DNA of 64,000 bases from assembly GCF_026157065.1 (NCBI RefSeq), contig NZ_JANLGQ010000002.1, positions 611,685-675,684 on the forward strand. Reading direction: 5' to 3'. Positions 8,249-17,488 of the stretch are shown here, piece after piece. The notes below the pieces were generated by a model that worked only from the letters and a program-made list of their open reading frames with translations, did no database searches and had not been told where the DNA came from. Position 1 is the stretch's first letter. Each line of letters starts with the position of its first letter. The stretch comes from Enterococcus sp. HY326. GTDB lineage: Bacteria > Bacillota > Bacilli > Lactobacillales > Enterococcaceae. The position numbers and the translations under genes are program-made.

Positions 8249-10285
8249 CTAAGTTATTTGTCTGATTAATTGATAGATGGTTTTTTCATCCTTTGCGGTC
8301 AAAATTGTCTGAATCAGCTCCTGATTATCAGCGATTTGGGCTAATTGATTAATGGCTCTTAAATGTTTGGTTAAATCAAAAAATGCCAAAGGTGCAATTA
8401 AATGCAAGCGTCGCCCGTTAGGAAAAACTATTGCTTTTTGAGAGACTAAAAAACTGACACCATCTCTTAACACCCCATGCTCAACAGTTGTATGGGGAAT
8501 ACACATTTCCGTTCCTAGATAGCCTGCATAGCCAGTTTCAGCAATTTGTCGAATGCAATCAGCAACAAAATCTGCTGTGATAATTTGCTTGTCTAATAAA
8601 GGCTGGCAGGCAAGTTCCACCGCAGATTGCCAAGTAAGTTCTTCTGAAACCAACTTGACAGCTGATGGTTGTAGATAATGCAATAAAGAAGGCAACACGT
8701 CATAATTTTCTAAAGAAGTTTCATGGGAATTTTTAATCAGAAACATCTGTAATTCTTCTTTCAGCATAACTAAATCTGTCACTTTAGCGTATTTTTGAAT
8801 AATCTTAGTAACATCTTCAATAGCTTGGTCAATTTCATTGAAACCCAACTCATTTAACACTCGATAGCGTAAATTAATCTGCTCTTTATACGTCATCAAA
8901 GGATTAATAATAAATTGTAATAGGCCACTATCTAAAGGTGTAGTTGAAAATACTAAATCAGCATCTTCTTGAAATTGATAAAAATCTCTAACTGACAAAG
9001 AGGCAATAAAATGTATTTCCGGAAACAAGCTTTTTAAATTTTCCCGCATTAATTTTGAAACCATCACTCCGTTGCGACAGACAACAACAGCTCTTGGCTT
9101 TTGTTTAACTAAGTTGCTATCATTAGCCAATTGATAGCCGAAATAATAAGAGAGAAGCTCCAATTCATCATTCGGAAAAGCCTTACCCAACCAATCTTCA
9201 ATTGGCGTTATCAATTCCTTCATCAATTCGACTAAGATTCCGTGACTACTTTCTTGAACTAAATTGTCCAAAGAATAAGCACCCAGACTTAAGTTATACG
9301 AAATTCGAAAACAAGCCGGTCTTAAATGACTTAAAATCCGTCGTTGAAAATCTTGACGTTCCTCGATAACGATTAAGGTCTGTTCCTCAAACTTGGAAAC
9401 CATTGCAGCAATTAGACTTTTTAGCTTTATATCAGAGTCATATTCTTGAGTTGTTTTTTTCTCAAAAATATTAGAAGATAAAAATAACAGACTAAGCCAT
9501 TCCAAATAATCAGTTGCTAAGCGCCACTCAAACTCACTAAGTAAAATTAATAGTAGTTTATACTCAGGGGTATCCTTTACATTGCCTTCAAAAAAATTAG
9601 TCTTTGCTGGACTTTTCACTCCTCGGTGAAGTAAGAAACGTAAAGTTGCCTGCAAATAATCGATTGATTCGTCTGAATAGCTCAAATGCAATAATTGTTC
9701 CATACCGTGAATAAGATGAATCACTTCATTTTCTGTAATACTTAATTGAAATTGATCTCGATACTCTTCTTTTTGGATAAAGTTGTAATGTTTTACCAAA
9801 TCTGATAAAAGTTGAAGAATACGATGCTCTGAGCCCTTTAATTGGTAGCCATTTACTCGGTCATACTGAATCGTCAACTGGTATTTTTCTGCAAGCCATC
9901 CTGCTCTTTTAATATCTTCAGATGCAGTATTTTTACTTACCTCTAAATAATCAATAACATGTTGGAGACTGACATAATCAGTGTTTGCAATTAAACTAAA
10001 GAGAACTAACGCACTGCGCTCATTTTCATTAAGAGTCGTTTCCGTTAGCTGTTGTTGGCCAACTAAACTGTCAAAATTTTTCAAAATGGCTAAAGGAATT
10101 AAAAAATCACCAACATGATTTCTTTCAATAATTGGAAGGCCTTGAAGTTCCAACTCTTGATTAAATTGATTAATCGAGTAATTAATTTGTCTTTTAGTGA
10201 GTCCCAACTCCTCTGTTAGTTGTCCAATTTTCATATTCGGATTTTTAATCAGTAAAGTCAGAATGGTGCGGATCCGTTCATTCAT
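8249..10285 (-). CDS. PRD-domain transcriptional regulator with EIIB and EIIA domains (MtlR/LicR type)
   Basis: The product is 678 aa. The start ATG at 10285 sits 7 nt after AGGAGG, so an upstream start giving 8 more residues is rejected. Order of domains: N-terminal HTH (LTEELGLTKRQINYSI), second HTH-like segment (VIDYLEVSKNTASEDI), two PRD modules (around IHLIHGMEQ and SHLRPACFRISY), an EIIB-Gat-like domain with C403 in VVVCRNGVMVSK, and a C-terminal EIIA-like domain with a His in CIPHTTVEHG. Such proteins activate their operon when HPr phosphorylates a PRD and the cognate EII is not withdrawing phosphate. It heads the galactonate-type operon and is probably its activator and its first gene. 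Confidence 0.88.
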   Translation of the reverse strand: MNERIRTILTLLIKNPNMKIGQLTEELGLTKRQINYSINQFNQELELQGLPIIERNHVGDFLIPLAILKNFDSLVGQQQLTETTLNENERSALVLFSLIANTDYVSLQHVIDYLEVSKNTASEDIKRAGWLAEKYQLTIQYDRVNGYQLKGSEHRILQLLSDLVKHYNFIQKEEYRDQFQLSITENEVIHLIHGMEQLLHLSYSDESIDYLQATLRFLLHRGVKSPAKTNFFEGNVKDTPEYKLLLILLSEFEWRLATDYLEWLSLLFLSSNIFEKKTTQEYDSDIKLKSLIAAMVSKFEEQTLIVIEERQDFQRRILSHLRPACFRISYNLSLGAYSLDNLVQESSHGILVELMKELITPIEDWLGKAFPNDELELLSYYFGYQLANDSNLVKQKPRAVVVCRNGVMVSKLMRENLKSLFPEIHFIASLSVRDFYQFQEDADLVFSTTPLDSGLLQFIINPLMTYKEQINLRYRVLNELGFNEIDQAIEDVTKIIQKYAKVTDLVMLKEELQMFLIKNSHETSLENYDVLPSLLHYLQPSAVKLVSEELTWQSAVELACQPLLDKQIITADFVADCIRQIAETGYAGYLGTEMCIPHTTVEHGVLRDGVSFLVSQKAIVFPNGRRLHLIAPLAFFDLTKHLRAINQLAQIADNQELIQTILTAKDEKTIYQLIRQIT

Positions 10286-10307
10286 AATATTCCTCCTGAT
10301 GCATTTC

Positions 10308-10313
10308 ATTATA
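10308..10313 (-). promoter_or_regulatory. -10 box of the PRD regulator/galactonate-type operon
   Basis: A perfect TATAAT (minus strand) lies 22 nt before the regulator ATG, giving a very short leader. A TTAACA sits upstream but with a 19-bp spacer, as often seen for activator-dependent promoters. Confidence 0.55.
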
Positions 10314-10464
10314 GCCTTGGAAACTCATTTTTTGTTAACCCTTTCATCCCCAATTTTGTCACAGCTGCCAAAGTAAAATGTTACACTTTTCGTTTTTTAA
10401 GCAAGTTTTTTCGTCAAGAATCACATAACACTTGATTTTAACTCAAATAAAAGAAATAAATATT

Positions 10465-10477
10465 ACAGTTTTACTGT
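10465..10477. promoter_or_regulatory. Operator-like palindrome ACAGT-TTT-ACTGT
   Basis: Perfect 5-bp arms with a 3-base centre lie about 150 bp upstream of the regulator's -10 box. They could be a binding site of the PRD regulator or chance in AT-rich DNA. Confidence 0.3.
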
Positions 10478-10513
10478 GACAATAATTGCAGTGATATTTT
10501 TTCATAATAGCCA

Positions 10514-10568
10514 TAAAAAAAGCATCAGGTAGAATATCCGCTTTACGGATTTCTATCTGATGCTTTTA
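10514..10568 (-). terminator. Terminator of the LapA-domain gene
   Basis: A long hairpin (GCATCAG / CTGATGC outer arms and ATCCG / CGGAT inner arms) is followed by seven T on the minus strand. Confidence 0.9.
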
Positions 10569-10594
10569 CTCAGCATTTATTCATATTTTAATTA

Positions 10595-11041
10595 TCAATC
10601 AAAATAATCCACATGATTCTCTGTTTTCGCTGCTGATGTTTCTTCAACCGCCTGCTCCTGATGCAGCAATTCATCAATTTTGCGATTCTTATCGACAATT
10701 TGTGCTTCATAGGTGGCCCGTAATTCAGAAATTTGATTTTCATAATCACGAATCAATTTTTCATTAGCTGATTGAACCTTTTTATCTAGGTCATCATTGA
10801 AGATAGCCAATTCTTTTTCTTGATTTTTAATGGTTTTTTTCTGATTCCAAACCGTCGCTGTACTGGTTAAAATTCCAATTAGGCCACCAATAATCGCCGA
10901 ACCTAAAATGATTAAAATCAGCGGAGCTTGCATGGAAGTCACCAGAAAGCTAACGTCCACTTGATTATTATTGCTAATGGCAAACAACACAATAATCAAA
11001 ATTAAAATAAAACCAACAATAATCCGCCATTGATTTTTCAT
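10595..11041 (-). CDS. LapA-domain (DUF1049) membrane protein with coiled-coil tail
   Basis: The product is 148 aa. Residues 6-23 and 39-60 are two membrane spans. The pattern of the first span ending in NNNQVDVSFL, followed by a glycine-containing second span, is typical of the lipopolysaccharide-assembly-protein-A domain found in many Firmicutes with unknown role. Residues 68-125 are charged with heptad-like repeats (KNQEKELAIFNDDLDKKVQ), likely a cytosolic coiled coil. It lies 16 nt downstream of the SDR gene in a probable rnz-SDR-lapA operon. Confidence 0.78.
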   Translation of the reverse strand: MKNQWRIIVGFILILIIVLFAISNNNQVDVSFLVTSMQAPLILIILGSAIIGGLIGILTSTATVWNQKKTIKNQEKELAIFNDDLDKKVQSANEKLIRDYENQISELRATYEAQIVDKNRKIDELLHQEQAVEETSAAKTENHVDYFD

Positions 11042-11057
11042 AGAAAACTCCCCCCAA

Positions 11058-11846
11058 CTATTTTTTATTAAATAAACCGCCTGCTAAAAAATCACCGACA
11101 TGAGGAAACAGTGTGTAAAAACGAGCAGCAACTTCCATCACTTGTGGTGCGTTGACTTCCCGTCGTTCCCTTTGGACGCCGCGAATAATTTTGCGGGCCA
11201 ATTTTTGCGGCTGCAGAACAAACATGTCGACAGATTTTAAATAATCACCGCTTGGATCTGCCTTATCGAAAAATTCTGTCGCAATCGGTCCGGGATTGAC
11301 CGTCATCACCCGCACATTAGCCGGTTTTAATTCTAAGCGCAGGGCATTAGAGAAACCTAAAACGGCAAATTTGGTTGCCGAGTAAACTGCCGATTTTGCA
11401 GTGGCCATTTTCCCTGCCATTGATGCAATATTAATAATTTGACCATCTGCTCTTTCGACCATCTCAATTGCAAATTTTTGCGTCAGGTACATCATCCCAA
11501 GAATGTTCACTTCAAACATCTTGCGGACGTCTTCAAAGTCAAAGGCCACAAAATTTTCGAAGATACCAAAGCCGGCATTGTTAACTAAAACATCGACTTG
11601 ACCGACTTCTTCTTTTAATCTTACAAAAAAATTGTCGATACTTTCTGGATTGGCAACGTCCAATTGTAAAGCGTAGGCTGGTTTGCCGCTGATTTCCATA
11701 CAGTTTTCTTTCACTTTGCCAATCAGGTTAATTCTTCTGGCACAGGTGACCACAATAGCCCCCTGCCGTGCTGCTTCATAGCACAGCTGCTCGCCTAATC
11801 CAGCTGAGCCACCGGTTACAACGACGACTTTATCCTGTAAATTCAT
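11058..11846 (-). CDS. Short-chain dehydrogenase/reductase
   Basis: The product is 262 aa. The start is the ATG at 11846, 8 nt after AGGGGG; an in-frame TTG two codons earlier is too close to that site. Classical SDR motifs are VVTGGSAGLGEQL (dinucleotide binding), NNAGFG, a catalytic Ser in NIASMAG, and YSATKFA (Tyr-x-x-x-Lys). The C-terminal half resembles the YqjQ/DltE-like subgroup of oxidoreductases. The substrate is unknown. The gene follows rnz with a 12-nt gap, an arrangement common in enterococci. Confidence 0.88.
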   Translation of the reverse strand: MNLQDKVVVVTGGSAGLGEQLCYEAARQGAIVVTCARRINLIGKVKENCMEISGKPAYALQLDVANPESIDNFFVRLKEEVGQVDVLVNNAGFGIFENFVAFDFEDVRKMFEVNILGMMYLTQKFAIEMVERADGQIINIASMAGKMATAKSAVYSATKFAVLGFSNALRLELKPANVRVMTVNPGPIATEFFDKADPSGDYLKSVDMFVLQPQKLARKIIRGVQRERREVNAPQVMEVAARFYTLFPHVGDFLAGGLFNKK

Positions 11847-11858
11847 TTTCAAATCCCC

Positions 11859-12782
11859 CTAAGAAAATTTTATGTCAATGATATCAAAGTCTTTGACTAA
11901 TTTTGTATTTACAAAAATTTCTTGTGCTTCTTTTTCCAATTCTTGGCTTTCTTTAGCCAAATATCTGGCGCTGATGTGGGTCAATAATAACTGACCGACA
12001 TTAGCCGCTTTTGCCACTTCAGCGGCTTGATGGGTGGTGGAATGGTAATAATTTTTAGCCATTTTCTTTTGATCTTTATTGAAGGTGCTTTCGTGGACCA
12101 AAAGATCGCTGCCGGCTGCCAGTCGAATGGCAGCATCTGTTTTGCGGGTATCTCCTAAAATTGTCACCACACGACCCTTTTTGGTTGCCCCTAAAAATTC
12201 TTTGCCGTCAATCTGACGACCGTCGGGAAGCTCAACCACTTCGCCTTTTTTTAATTTACCATAAAGCGGTCCAGAAGGGATGTTTAACGCCTGTAATTTT
12301 TCAACCTGCAGCTCCCCTGGATAGTCCTGCTCGACAATTCGGTAACCGTAGCTGGTAATCCCATGATCCAGCTGGCTGCAATAAACTGAAAAAGTTTTAT
12401 CCTCAAAAATCAAGCCTTCGTGAACTTCGATAAATTTCAGCGGATAGCTTAAGCGAGTCTGGGAAATTTTTAGTGCGGTTTCCACAAAATCCTGCAACCC
12501 ACGAGGACCATAGAGCTCAAGGGTTTCTTCTCCACCTTGAAAAGAGCGACTGCTTAAAAGTCCCGGCAGTCCAAAAATATGATCACCGTGAAGATGAGTG
12601 ATAAAAATTTTATTAATTTTCCCTGGCCGAATGGTCGTGTGCAAAATCTGCATCTGGGTACCTTCCCCACAGTCAAACAACCAAATTTCATTCCGTTCGT
12701 TCAATAATTTTAAAGCGGCCGCTGTTACGTTGCGATGTTTCGCTGGCACACCAGCCCCTGTTCCTAAAAATTCTAATTCCAT
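11859..12782 (-). CDS. rnz: Ribonuclease Z
   Basis: The product is 307 aa, the usual RNase Z length. It is a metallo-beta-lactamase fold endonuclease that trims tRNA 3' trailers. Visible motifs are [14 protein letters not shown], the zinc-binding [13 protein letters not shown] (H63, H65, D67, H68), [21 protein letters not shown], and the later [11 protein letters not shown] and LTHISARY histidines. It is probably the first gene of the rnz-SDR-lapA operon. Confidence 0.95.
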   Translation of the reverse strand: MELEFLGTGAGVPAKHRNVTAAALKLLNERNEIWLFDCGEGTQMQILHTTIRPGKINKIFITHLHGDHIFGLPGLLSSRSFQGGEETLELYGPRGLQDFVETALKISQTRLSYPLKFIEVHEGLIFEDKTFSVYCSQLDHGITSYGYRIVEQDYPGELQVEKLQALNIPSGPLYGKLKKGEVVELPDGRQIDGKEFLGATKKGRVVTILGDTRKTDAAIRLAAGSDLLVHESTFNKDQKKMAKNYYHSTTHQAAEVAKAANVGQLLLTHISARYLAKESQELEKEAQEIFVNTKLVKDFDIIDIKFS

Positions 12783-12850
12783 AATCTACCTGACTTTCTC
12801 TTCAAATCACTTCATTTTAAAAGATAACTTTTAGAATGTAAATCATTTCC

Positions 12851-14239
12851 TTATTTTAAAGGCAGTTGCAGTTGAAAGACAGTGCCTCGAGGTTGATTAT
12901 CCAAGACTGAAATCTTGCCACCGTGGAGTTTCACAATCCACATCGCAATGGATAAGCCGATACCATAGCCGCCGGTGTCACGATTTCTGGAGGCGTCTGC
13001 CCGATAAAAACGATCGAAAATATGGGCTTTGGCTTCATCTGAAATGCCAGAACCAGTATCTTTGACTTCTAGCAGCCAATCGTTGCTGCGGAATGTTGAG
13101 ACAACTGTGACACTCTCACCGGCAATCGTATATTTCATCGCATTATCAATCAAGATCAATAAAAGCTGTTGGATTTTTTCCGGATCAATCAAGATTTGCC
13201 GATTTTCTCCCAAGACTAAAGAAAATTCTTTGTCTTCAGCGGCTAAGATTTCGCCGTAAGGTTCCAACGTTTTATTTAAGAAGTCATTGACCTTCGTAGG
13301 CTGCTTCACAGCTAAAACGGCATCGCTATCGGAACGAGCCAGCATCAGCAAATCATTAGTCAAACGACTGAGGCGCTGCACCTCATTTAATGACAGAGCG
13401 ATGTCTTCTGATTCCTCTAAAATCGTTCGCTCCGGCTTGGTAAAAAGTCCTTCTAATTTGGCCTGAATAATCGTCAGTGGTGTCCGTAATTCATGGGAAG
13501 CATTTTCGACAAACTGCTGTTGCTTACGCCATGATGCGATAATCGGCTGGATAAAGCGGCCGGATAAATAATAACTGAGCAAAATCGAAAAGGCCGCAAA
13601 AACGAGCATACAAATAATTAAAATCTTGCGGAAACTATGTACCGATTGAGTAATCTGATCGGTATTGGTTAAGATTTGAACATAGGCCACTTGACTTGCG
13701 GCTTCAGCAGATTCTGAAGTTGTCGTTTCGGAGGTAGCTTGGTCGCTATAATCTTCTTCATCCGTATTATTTTCAACAACAATTGAACGAAAACCTAATG
13801 TTTGGTCGTCAGCATCTGAAAGACTTAAGTTAGTGATTTCGTTCAATTTTGACGTGTCTAAACTGAGATTGACAAAATCATACATCCGAATGCCCAGAGA
13901 ATTACTATTCAAAATTTCCCCATCTGAGGACCATAAAATAATCTGTTCTTGAAAATTGTCGACTTTTTCTTTATCATCGCTACTTTTTGAATCAATTTTT
14001 GGACTAGTCAGCTCACCGCTGTTCATGGTGTTATCAATGCTTTGTGTACGGGAAATCGTGTCTGCTAAAATTTTTTCATTGCTGTAAAATTTTGTCAGAT
14101 TCGTGTCGACTTGCGAATACATCGAAGTCTGGACAAAATGAAACACTAAAATGCCTAAAAGAATAAAAATGGCCGCAAAGGAAATGAAGGTCAGCACAAA
14201 ATAGCGAGTCTGTTGTTTTTTTAATGAGTCTTCTCCCAT
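12851..14239 (-). CDS. Sensor histidine kinase
   Basis: The product is 462 aa. TM1 is about residues 12-36 and TM2 about 205-226, bracketing an approx. 165-residue extracellular domain that is acidic and Ser/Thr-rich near residues 160-185. The HisKA box is ENASHELRTPLT with H249; ATP-binding motifs include DNAMKYT (N box), DTGSGIS (G1), FDRFYRADASRNRDTGGYG and GLSIA. It lies immediately after its response regulator (8 nt gap). The architecture (two TMs, no clear HAMP) resembles CiaH-like enterococcal kinases. Its signal is unknown; the upstream surface-polymer genes make an envelope signal plausible. Confidence 0.9.
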   Translation of the reverse strand: MGEDSLKKQQTRYFVLTFISFAAIFILLGILVFHFVQTSMYSQVDTNLTKFYSNEKILADTISRTQSIDNTMNSGELTSPKIDSKSSDDKEKVDNFQEQIILWSSDGEILNSNSLGIRMYDFVNLSLDTSKLNEITNLSLSDADDQTLGFRSIVVENNTDEEDYSDQATSETTTSESAEAASQVAYVQILTNTDQITQSVHSFRKILIICMLVFAAFSILLSYYLSGRFIQPIIASWRKQQQFVENASHELRTPLTIIQAKLEGLFTKPERTILEESEDIALSLNEVQRLSRLTNDLLMLARSDSDAVLAVKQPTKVNDFLNKTLEPYGEILAAEDKEFSLVLGENRQILIDPEKIQQLLLILIDNAMKYTIAGESVTVVSTFRSNDWLLEVKDTGSGISDEAKAHIFDRFYRADASRNRDTGGYGIGLSIAMWIVKLHGGKISVLDNQPRGTVFQLQLPLK

Positions 14240-14247
14240 CGCAACAC

Positions 14248-14931
14248 CTAGGACTCAATGGCAATCGGCTGTAAAATATAGCCAACATTGCGCAATGTTT
14301 TGATCCAACTGTCTAAGCCAAAGGGTTTTAAATGTTTTCGTAAATTACTCATATAAACTTCCACGACGGTTAATGTCGTGTCTGATTGAAAGCCCCAAAT
14401 TCGATCGAAGAGCTGATCTTTGGTGACAATCCGGCCTTTGTTTTGCAACAAATAGGTCAAGAGGTCAAACTCTTTCCCTTGCAATGCAATTTCCGTTCCT
14501 CCATAGGTCACACGCCGATTTTTTAAACTGATGGTTAGTCCCATCTCCTCAATCTCATTGCCTTCATGCATTCCCAAAGAGCGTCTCAGAAGCGCTTGAG
14601 CCCGTAAGAATAGTTCTTCACGATGGAAAGGCTTGGTTAAATAATCATCCGCTCCAATTTCAAAGCCGTTGATTTTATCTTCAAAGGCATCTTTGGCGGT
14701 CAAAATCAAGACGGGTGTGTAAATTTGTTTGTTTCTTAGGCTGGCGAGGACCTCTTCACCGGACATTTCGGGAATCATCAAATCTAAGACAATCAAGTCA
14801 TAAATTTCCCGTTCTCCTTCATAGACAGCCTCAGAGCCATCGTAGACCTGCACGATTTCACCTAATTCCTGCAGCACATCTTTAATGCTGTCAGAAAGAA
14901 TCACATCATCTTCGACAATTAATAATTTCAT
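14248..14931 (-). CDS. OmpR/PhoB-family response regulator
   Basis: The product is 227 aa. The receiver domain has the acidic pair in VEDD, phosphoacceptor D50 in LIVLDLMIP, a Thr in LILTAKD and K in LTKPF. The C-terminal winged helix (about 130-227) contains TYGGTEIALQGKEFDLL and TLTVVEVYMSNLRKHL, typical of OmpR family DNA-binding domains. AGAGGG precedes the ATG. A terminator separates it from the DUF1269 gene upstream, so it probably has its own promoter that I cannot define. Confidence 0.93.
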   Translation of the reverse strand: MKLLIVEDDVILSDSIKDVLQELGEIVQVYDGSEAVYEGEREIYDLIVLDLMIPEMSGEEVLASLRNKQIYTPVLILTAKDAFEDKINGFEIGADDYLTKPFHREELFLRAQALLRRSLGMHEGNEIEEMGLTISLKNRRVTYGGTEIALQGKEFDLLTYLLQNKGRIVTKDQLFDRIWGFQSDTTLTVVEVYMSNLRKHLKPFGLDSWIKTLRNVGYILQPIAIES

Positions 14932-14954
14932 GGGAACCCTCTTTTCTCCGTTGA

Positions 14955-14989
14955 CAAAAAAACTAGGACGGCTTTGGCGCCAGCCCTAG
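14955..14989 (-). terminator. Terminator after the DUF1269 gene
   Basis: Arms CTAGGGCTGG and CCGTCCTAG-like, with minor mismatches, are followed by T7 on the minus strand. Confidence 0.8.
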
Positions 14990-14998
14990 CGGAATCAC

Positions 14999-15577
14999 TT
15001 ATTTATCTTCTTGATGGTCACTGGTTTTTTTCGGATGCTTTTCAGCCCATTTGTTTTTCGCTGCTTCATCCGGTTGTTTTTCTAATTCCTGAGCATCCTT
15101 TAAATCGGCTTCCACATCATCATAATCTAAACGAGTAATCTCGCCACCTAAGCGAAACATCGCTAAATCATTTAAAGGACGATTGTCTTCTTCGTTGGCA
15201 ATTAAAATCAGACCAGTATCGCCTTCACCAATTTTATCAGTTAAAAATTCAAAAACACTTTGGGCATTGCGAATTTCTTTAACATCTTGAGAAGCTCCAA
15301 TCATGCCACCAGCAAACCAACCTAATAAAATTCCTAGTGGTCCGCCTAAAATCCCAACTAGCATCCCGATAAAGCCACCGGTAGATGCTTTATTATTACC
15401 TGTGAAATCTAAAAAGTCTTCGATTTCAAATTTATGGGCGCCATCATTAGTATGGCGAATCACAGCCATTTGTTCTGCTTTCATATTGTTTTGTGCAACA
15501 ATTTTTTTAGCCTCAGAAAATGCTTGATAAGCTTTGCTTTCAATATCAAAGTTCATAATAATTACGCGTTTACTCAT
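14999..15577 (-). CDS. DUF1269-type glycine-rich protein
   Basis: The product is 192 aa from the ATG at 15577, preceded by AAGGAGG at 7-nt spacing; a longer ORF start is rejected. The centre holds a glycine-rich hydrophobic stretch (GGFIGMLVGILGGPLGILLG), either one hairpin-like membrane segment or two short helices. It is flanked by alpha/beta segments like those of DUF1269 and the related general-stress proteins. The last 45 residues are highly charged. Function is unknown. It stands between two terminators, so it is likely monocistronic. Confidence 0.65.
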   Translation of the reverse strand: MSKRVIIMNFDIESKAYQAFSEAKKIVAQNNMKAEQMAVIRHTNDGAHKFEIEDFLDFTGNNKASTGGFIGMLVGILGGPLGILLGWFAGGMIGASQDVKEIRNAQSVFEFLTDKIGEGDTGLILIANEEDNRPLNDLAMFRLGGEITRLDYDDVEADLKDAQELEKQPDEAAKNKWAEKHPKKTSDHQEDK

Positions 15578-15626
15578 TTGATTGCCTCCTTTTAATTTAA
15601 ACCTAGTGTACCAAGAAAAAAGCAAA

Positions 15627-15650
15627 AAGGGAAAGAATATTCTTTCCCTT
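15627..15650 (-). terminator. Terminator of the lipoprotein gene
   Basis: Perfect palindrome AAGGGAAAGAAT/ATTCTTTCCCTT is followed by T5 in the minus-strand direction. Confidence 0.88.
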
Positions 15651-15659
15651 CGCTAAGGT

Positions 15660-17465
15660 TTAGCGACGACCGCCTGACATTCCATTTCCTGAACTTGTTC
15701 CAGAAGTCGTCGTGACAGAAGTCAAACTGTAAGTGCCGACAGTCGAGCCATCTGCAGAAAGTGTTACATTGGTGCCGCTACTCATATCAGCAGAACTGGT
15801 CACTAAATAGTTGACTTGGTTCTCAAACGTATAGCTAATCACTTCACCGCTGTCTGTACTGACTGTCACCGTTGAACCAGCAGCAATTGTACTGTCTGGA
15901 ACTACCGCCAAACTATATTGGCTAGAGTCACTGCTGACAGTTTGTGACATTCCGGACGTTCCCCCGGCTAATAAAGTACCGCCACTGAGTTCAAAGGTGC
16001 CGTTATAATCAAGGACCCCATTGTCATTGCTATTGGGTCCATCAACGATTAAAGTCCCCCCGCTCATGGTCACATTGCCGTTACTGTCGATACCATCACC
16101 TTCTGAGACTATCACTGTCGTTGTGCCGCCTTGAATATCAATCAAGGCATCTTCATCGGTGGTGTCTCCACCGCCACCGCCGCCCATAAAGGAATCAGAG
16201 CCAAAGCCACCTGATGATGTGGCATCGTCACTGCCACCGGCTGCGTTAATGCCGTCATCAGAAGCTCTCACTTCATTGGTCCCACCGGTAATCGTCACAG
16301 TCGTGCCCTCTAAGCCTTCATAAGAAGTGTTAACGGTTGTTTGCCCATCTGTAATTAGTAAAGCATTATCTGCGTGAATACCATCATCACCAGAGCTGAG
16401 ATCCAAGCTGCCGCCGTTGATTGTGACATCATTGTTGCTGTGGATGCTATCATCGGCTGAATCAATTGTAAACGTACCAGCATCAATAATTAAATTGGCA
16501 CCTGCCTTCATTCCTTTGTAACTTTGAGTTGTATCAGAAACAGTTGCGTCTGCACCACCACCGGCTGTAATTTCAATCGTCGCTTCTGAAATAGAAAGAT
16601 TTGTTTCAGCTTGAATACCATCGTTGCCTGAGTTGATTGTAAAATCACCTCCGTCAATAGCAATCCAGCCGGTGTCCGCATCTGTCCCGTTGACTTGAAT
16701 CCCATCACCGCTGGTCGTCGTTAAGTCGAAGGTCCCGCCAGCAATCGATAAGGAATCTTTGGCTTTAATTGCGTTATTGACGGCCGTTACTTGGATGTTC
16801 CCGTTGGTGATGACCACGTCATCTTTACCACGAATCCCATTATTATAATTTCCATTCACAATTAAAGTACCTGAGCCGTTGATGGTTAAATCATCCTTAC
16901 TAAAAATTGCGGCATCTGGCTCATCTTCATCAGCCGAATCATAGACATAGTCACTGCCATCTGAAACAGTATTCGTAGTGCCTTCCGCCAAAGTAATTTT
17001 AACTTTTTCAGCCTGTTCCACATAAATGGCTAAAGAATCGTCGTTTGTGATGGTCACGCCATTTAAAACTAGTTGAACTTCGTCGGCGTCGGCATCACCG
17101 CTGACAATAATTTCACCATCGTACTCGCCGCTTAAAATGTAGGTGCCACCGGTTGTAATTGTAATTACACCATCACCTTCTGTCGCCCCTTCGCCGTCAA
17201 TTTCTGCTGAATCACCATTTAAAGTAATGGTGGTAGCGGTACTCTCATCATATGATTCGTCGTAGTCATCATCTGTATAAGAACCATAAGTGCCGTCAGT
17301 ATTTTGAGCAGCACTGTCGGTTGCAACAGTTGTGGCTTCTGAGCTAGTTGTACTGCTAGTCGTCGTTGAGCTGCTAGTGCTGGTCTCACCACTGGCTGTT
17401 GAACAAGCTGCCAGCATTATTAAAACCGTTGAGAGGGTTAATCCGAGAATATATTTTTTCTTCAT
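15660..17465 (-). CDS. Beta-helical lipoprotein with Cthe_2159-like carbohydrate-binding domain
   Basis: The product is 601 aa. It begins with a lipoprotein signal (LIMLAACSTASG; lipidated Cys at about 21) and an approx. 50-residue Ser/Thr/acidic linker. The remainder is built of repeating units rich in DG, NG, GG and DD (for example SGDDGIHADNALLI, SADDSIHSNNDVTI, KAKDSLSIAGG), which is the pattern of a right-handed beta helix of the Cthe_2159/DUF4353 family. That family binds acidic polysaccharides with Ca2+. The C-terminus ends in a Ser/Gly/Arg-rich tail. It follows the DUF4956 gene by 23 nt and belongs to the VTC-DUF4956 unit, suggesting a surface protein acting with the product of that pair. 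Binding specificity is unknown. Confidence 0.82.
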   Translation of the reverse strand: MKKKYILGLTLSTVLIMLAACSTASGETSTSSSTTTSSTTSSEATTVATDSAAQNTDGTYGSYTDDDYDESYDESTATTITLNGDSAEIDGEGATEGDGVITITTGGTYILSGEYDGEIIVSGDADADEVQLVLNGVTITNDDSLAIYVEQAEKVKITLAEGTTNTVSDGSDYVYDSADEDEPDAAIFSKDDLTINGSGTLIVNGNYNNGIRGKDDVVITNGNIQVTAVNNAIKAKDSLSIAGGTFDLTTTSGDGIQVNGTDADTGWIAIDGGDFTINSGNDGIQAETNLSISEATIEITAGGGADATVSDTTQSYKGMKAGANLIIDAGTFTIDSADDSIHSNNDVTINGGSLDLSSGDDGIHADNALLITDGQTTVNTSYEGLEGTTVTITGGTNEVRASDDGINAAGGSDDATSSGGFGSDSFMGGGGGGDTTDEDALIDIQGGTTTVIVSEGDGIDSNGNVTMSGGTLIVDGPNSNDNGVLDYNGTFELSGGTLLAGGTSGMSQTVSSDSSQYSLAVVPDSTIAAGSTVTVSTDSGEVISYTFENQVNYLVTSSADMSSGTNVTLSADGSTVGTYSLTSVTTTSGTSSGNGMSGGRR

Positions 17466-17488
17466 TAGTTGTTCACCTGCTTTATAAA

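Larger units (their letters stand above)
10286..10594. other. Intergenic region upstream of the PRD regulator
   Basis: This 309-base AT-rich gap holds the regulator promoter (10308-10313), a perfect ACAGT/ACTGT palindrome at 10465-10477, several short TGTGACA-like words, and the terminator of the LapA gene at 10514-10568. No ORF or structured RNA is recognisable. Confidence 0.6.

Noticed and set aside
15700..17300. Tandem-repeat-like DNA in the lipoprotein gene considered as a DNA repeat array
   Set aside because: The similarity is at protein level (beta-helix coils of differing length), not exact DNA repeats, so it is a coding property.
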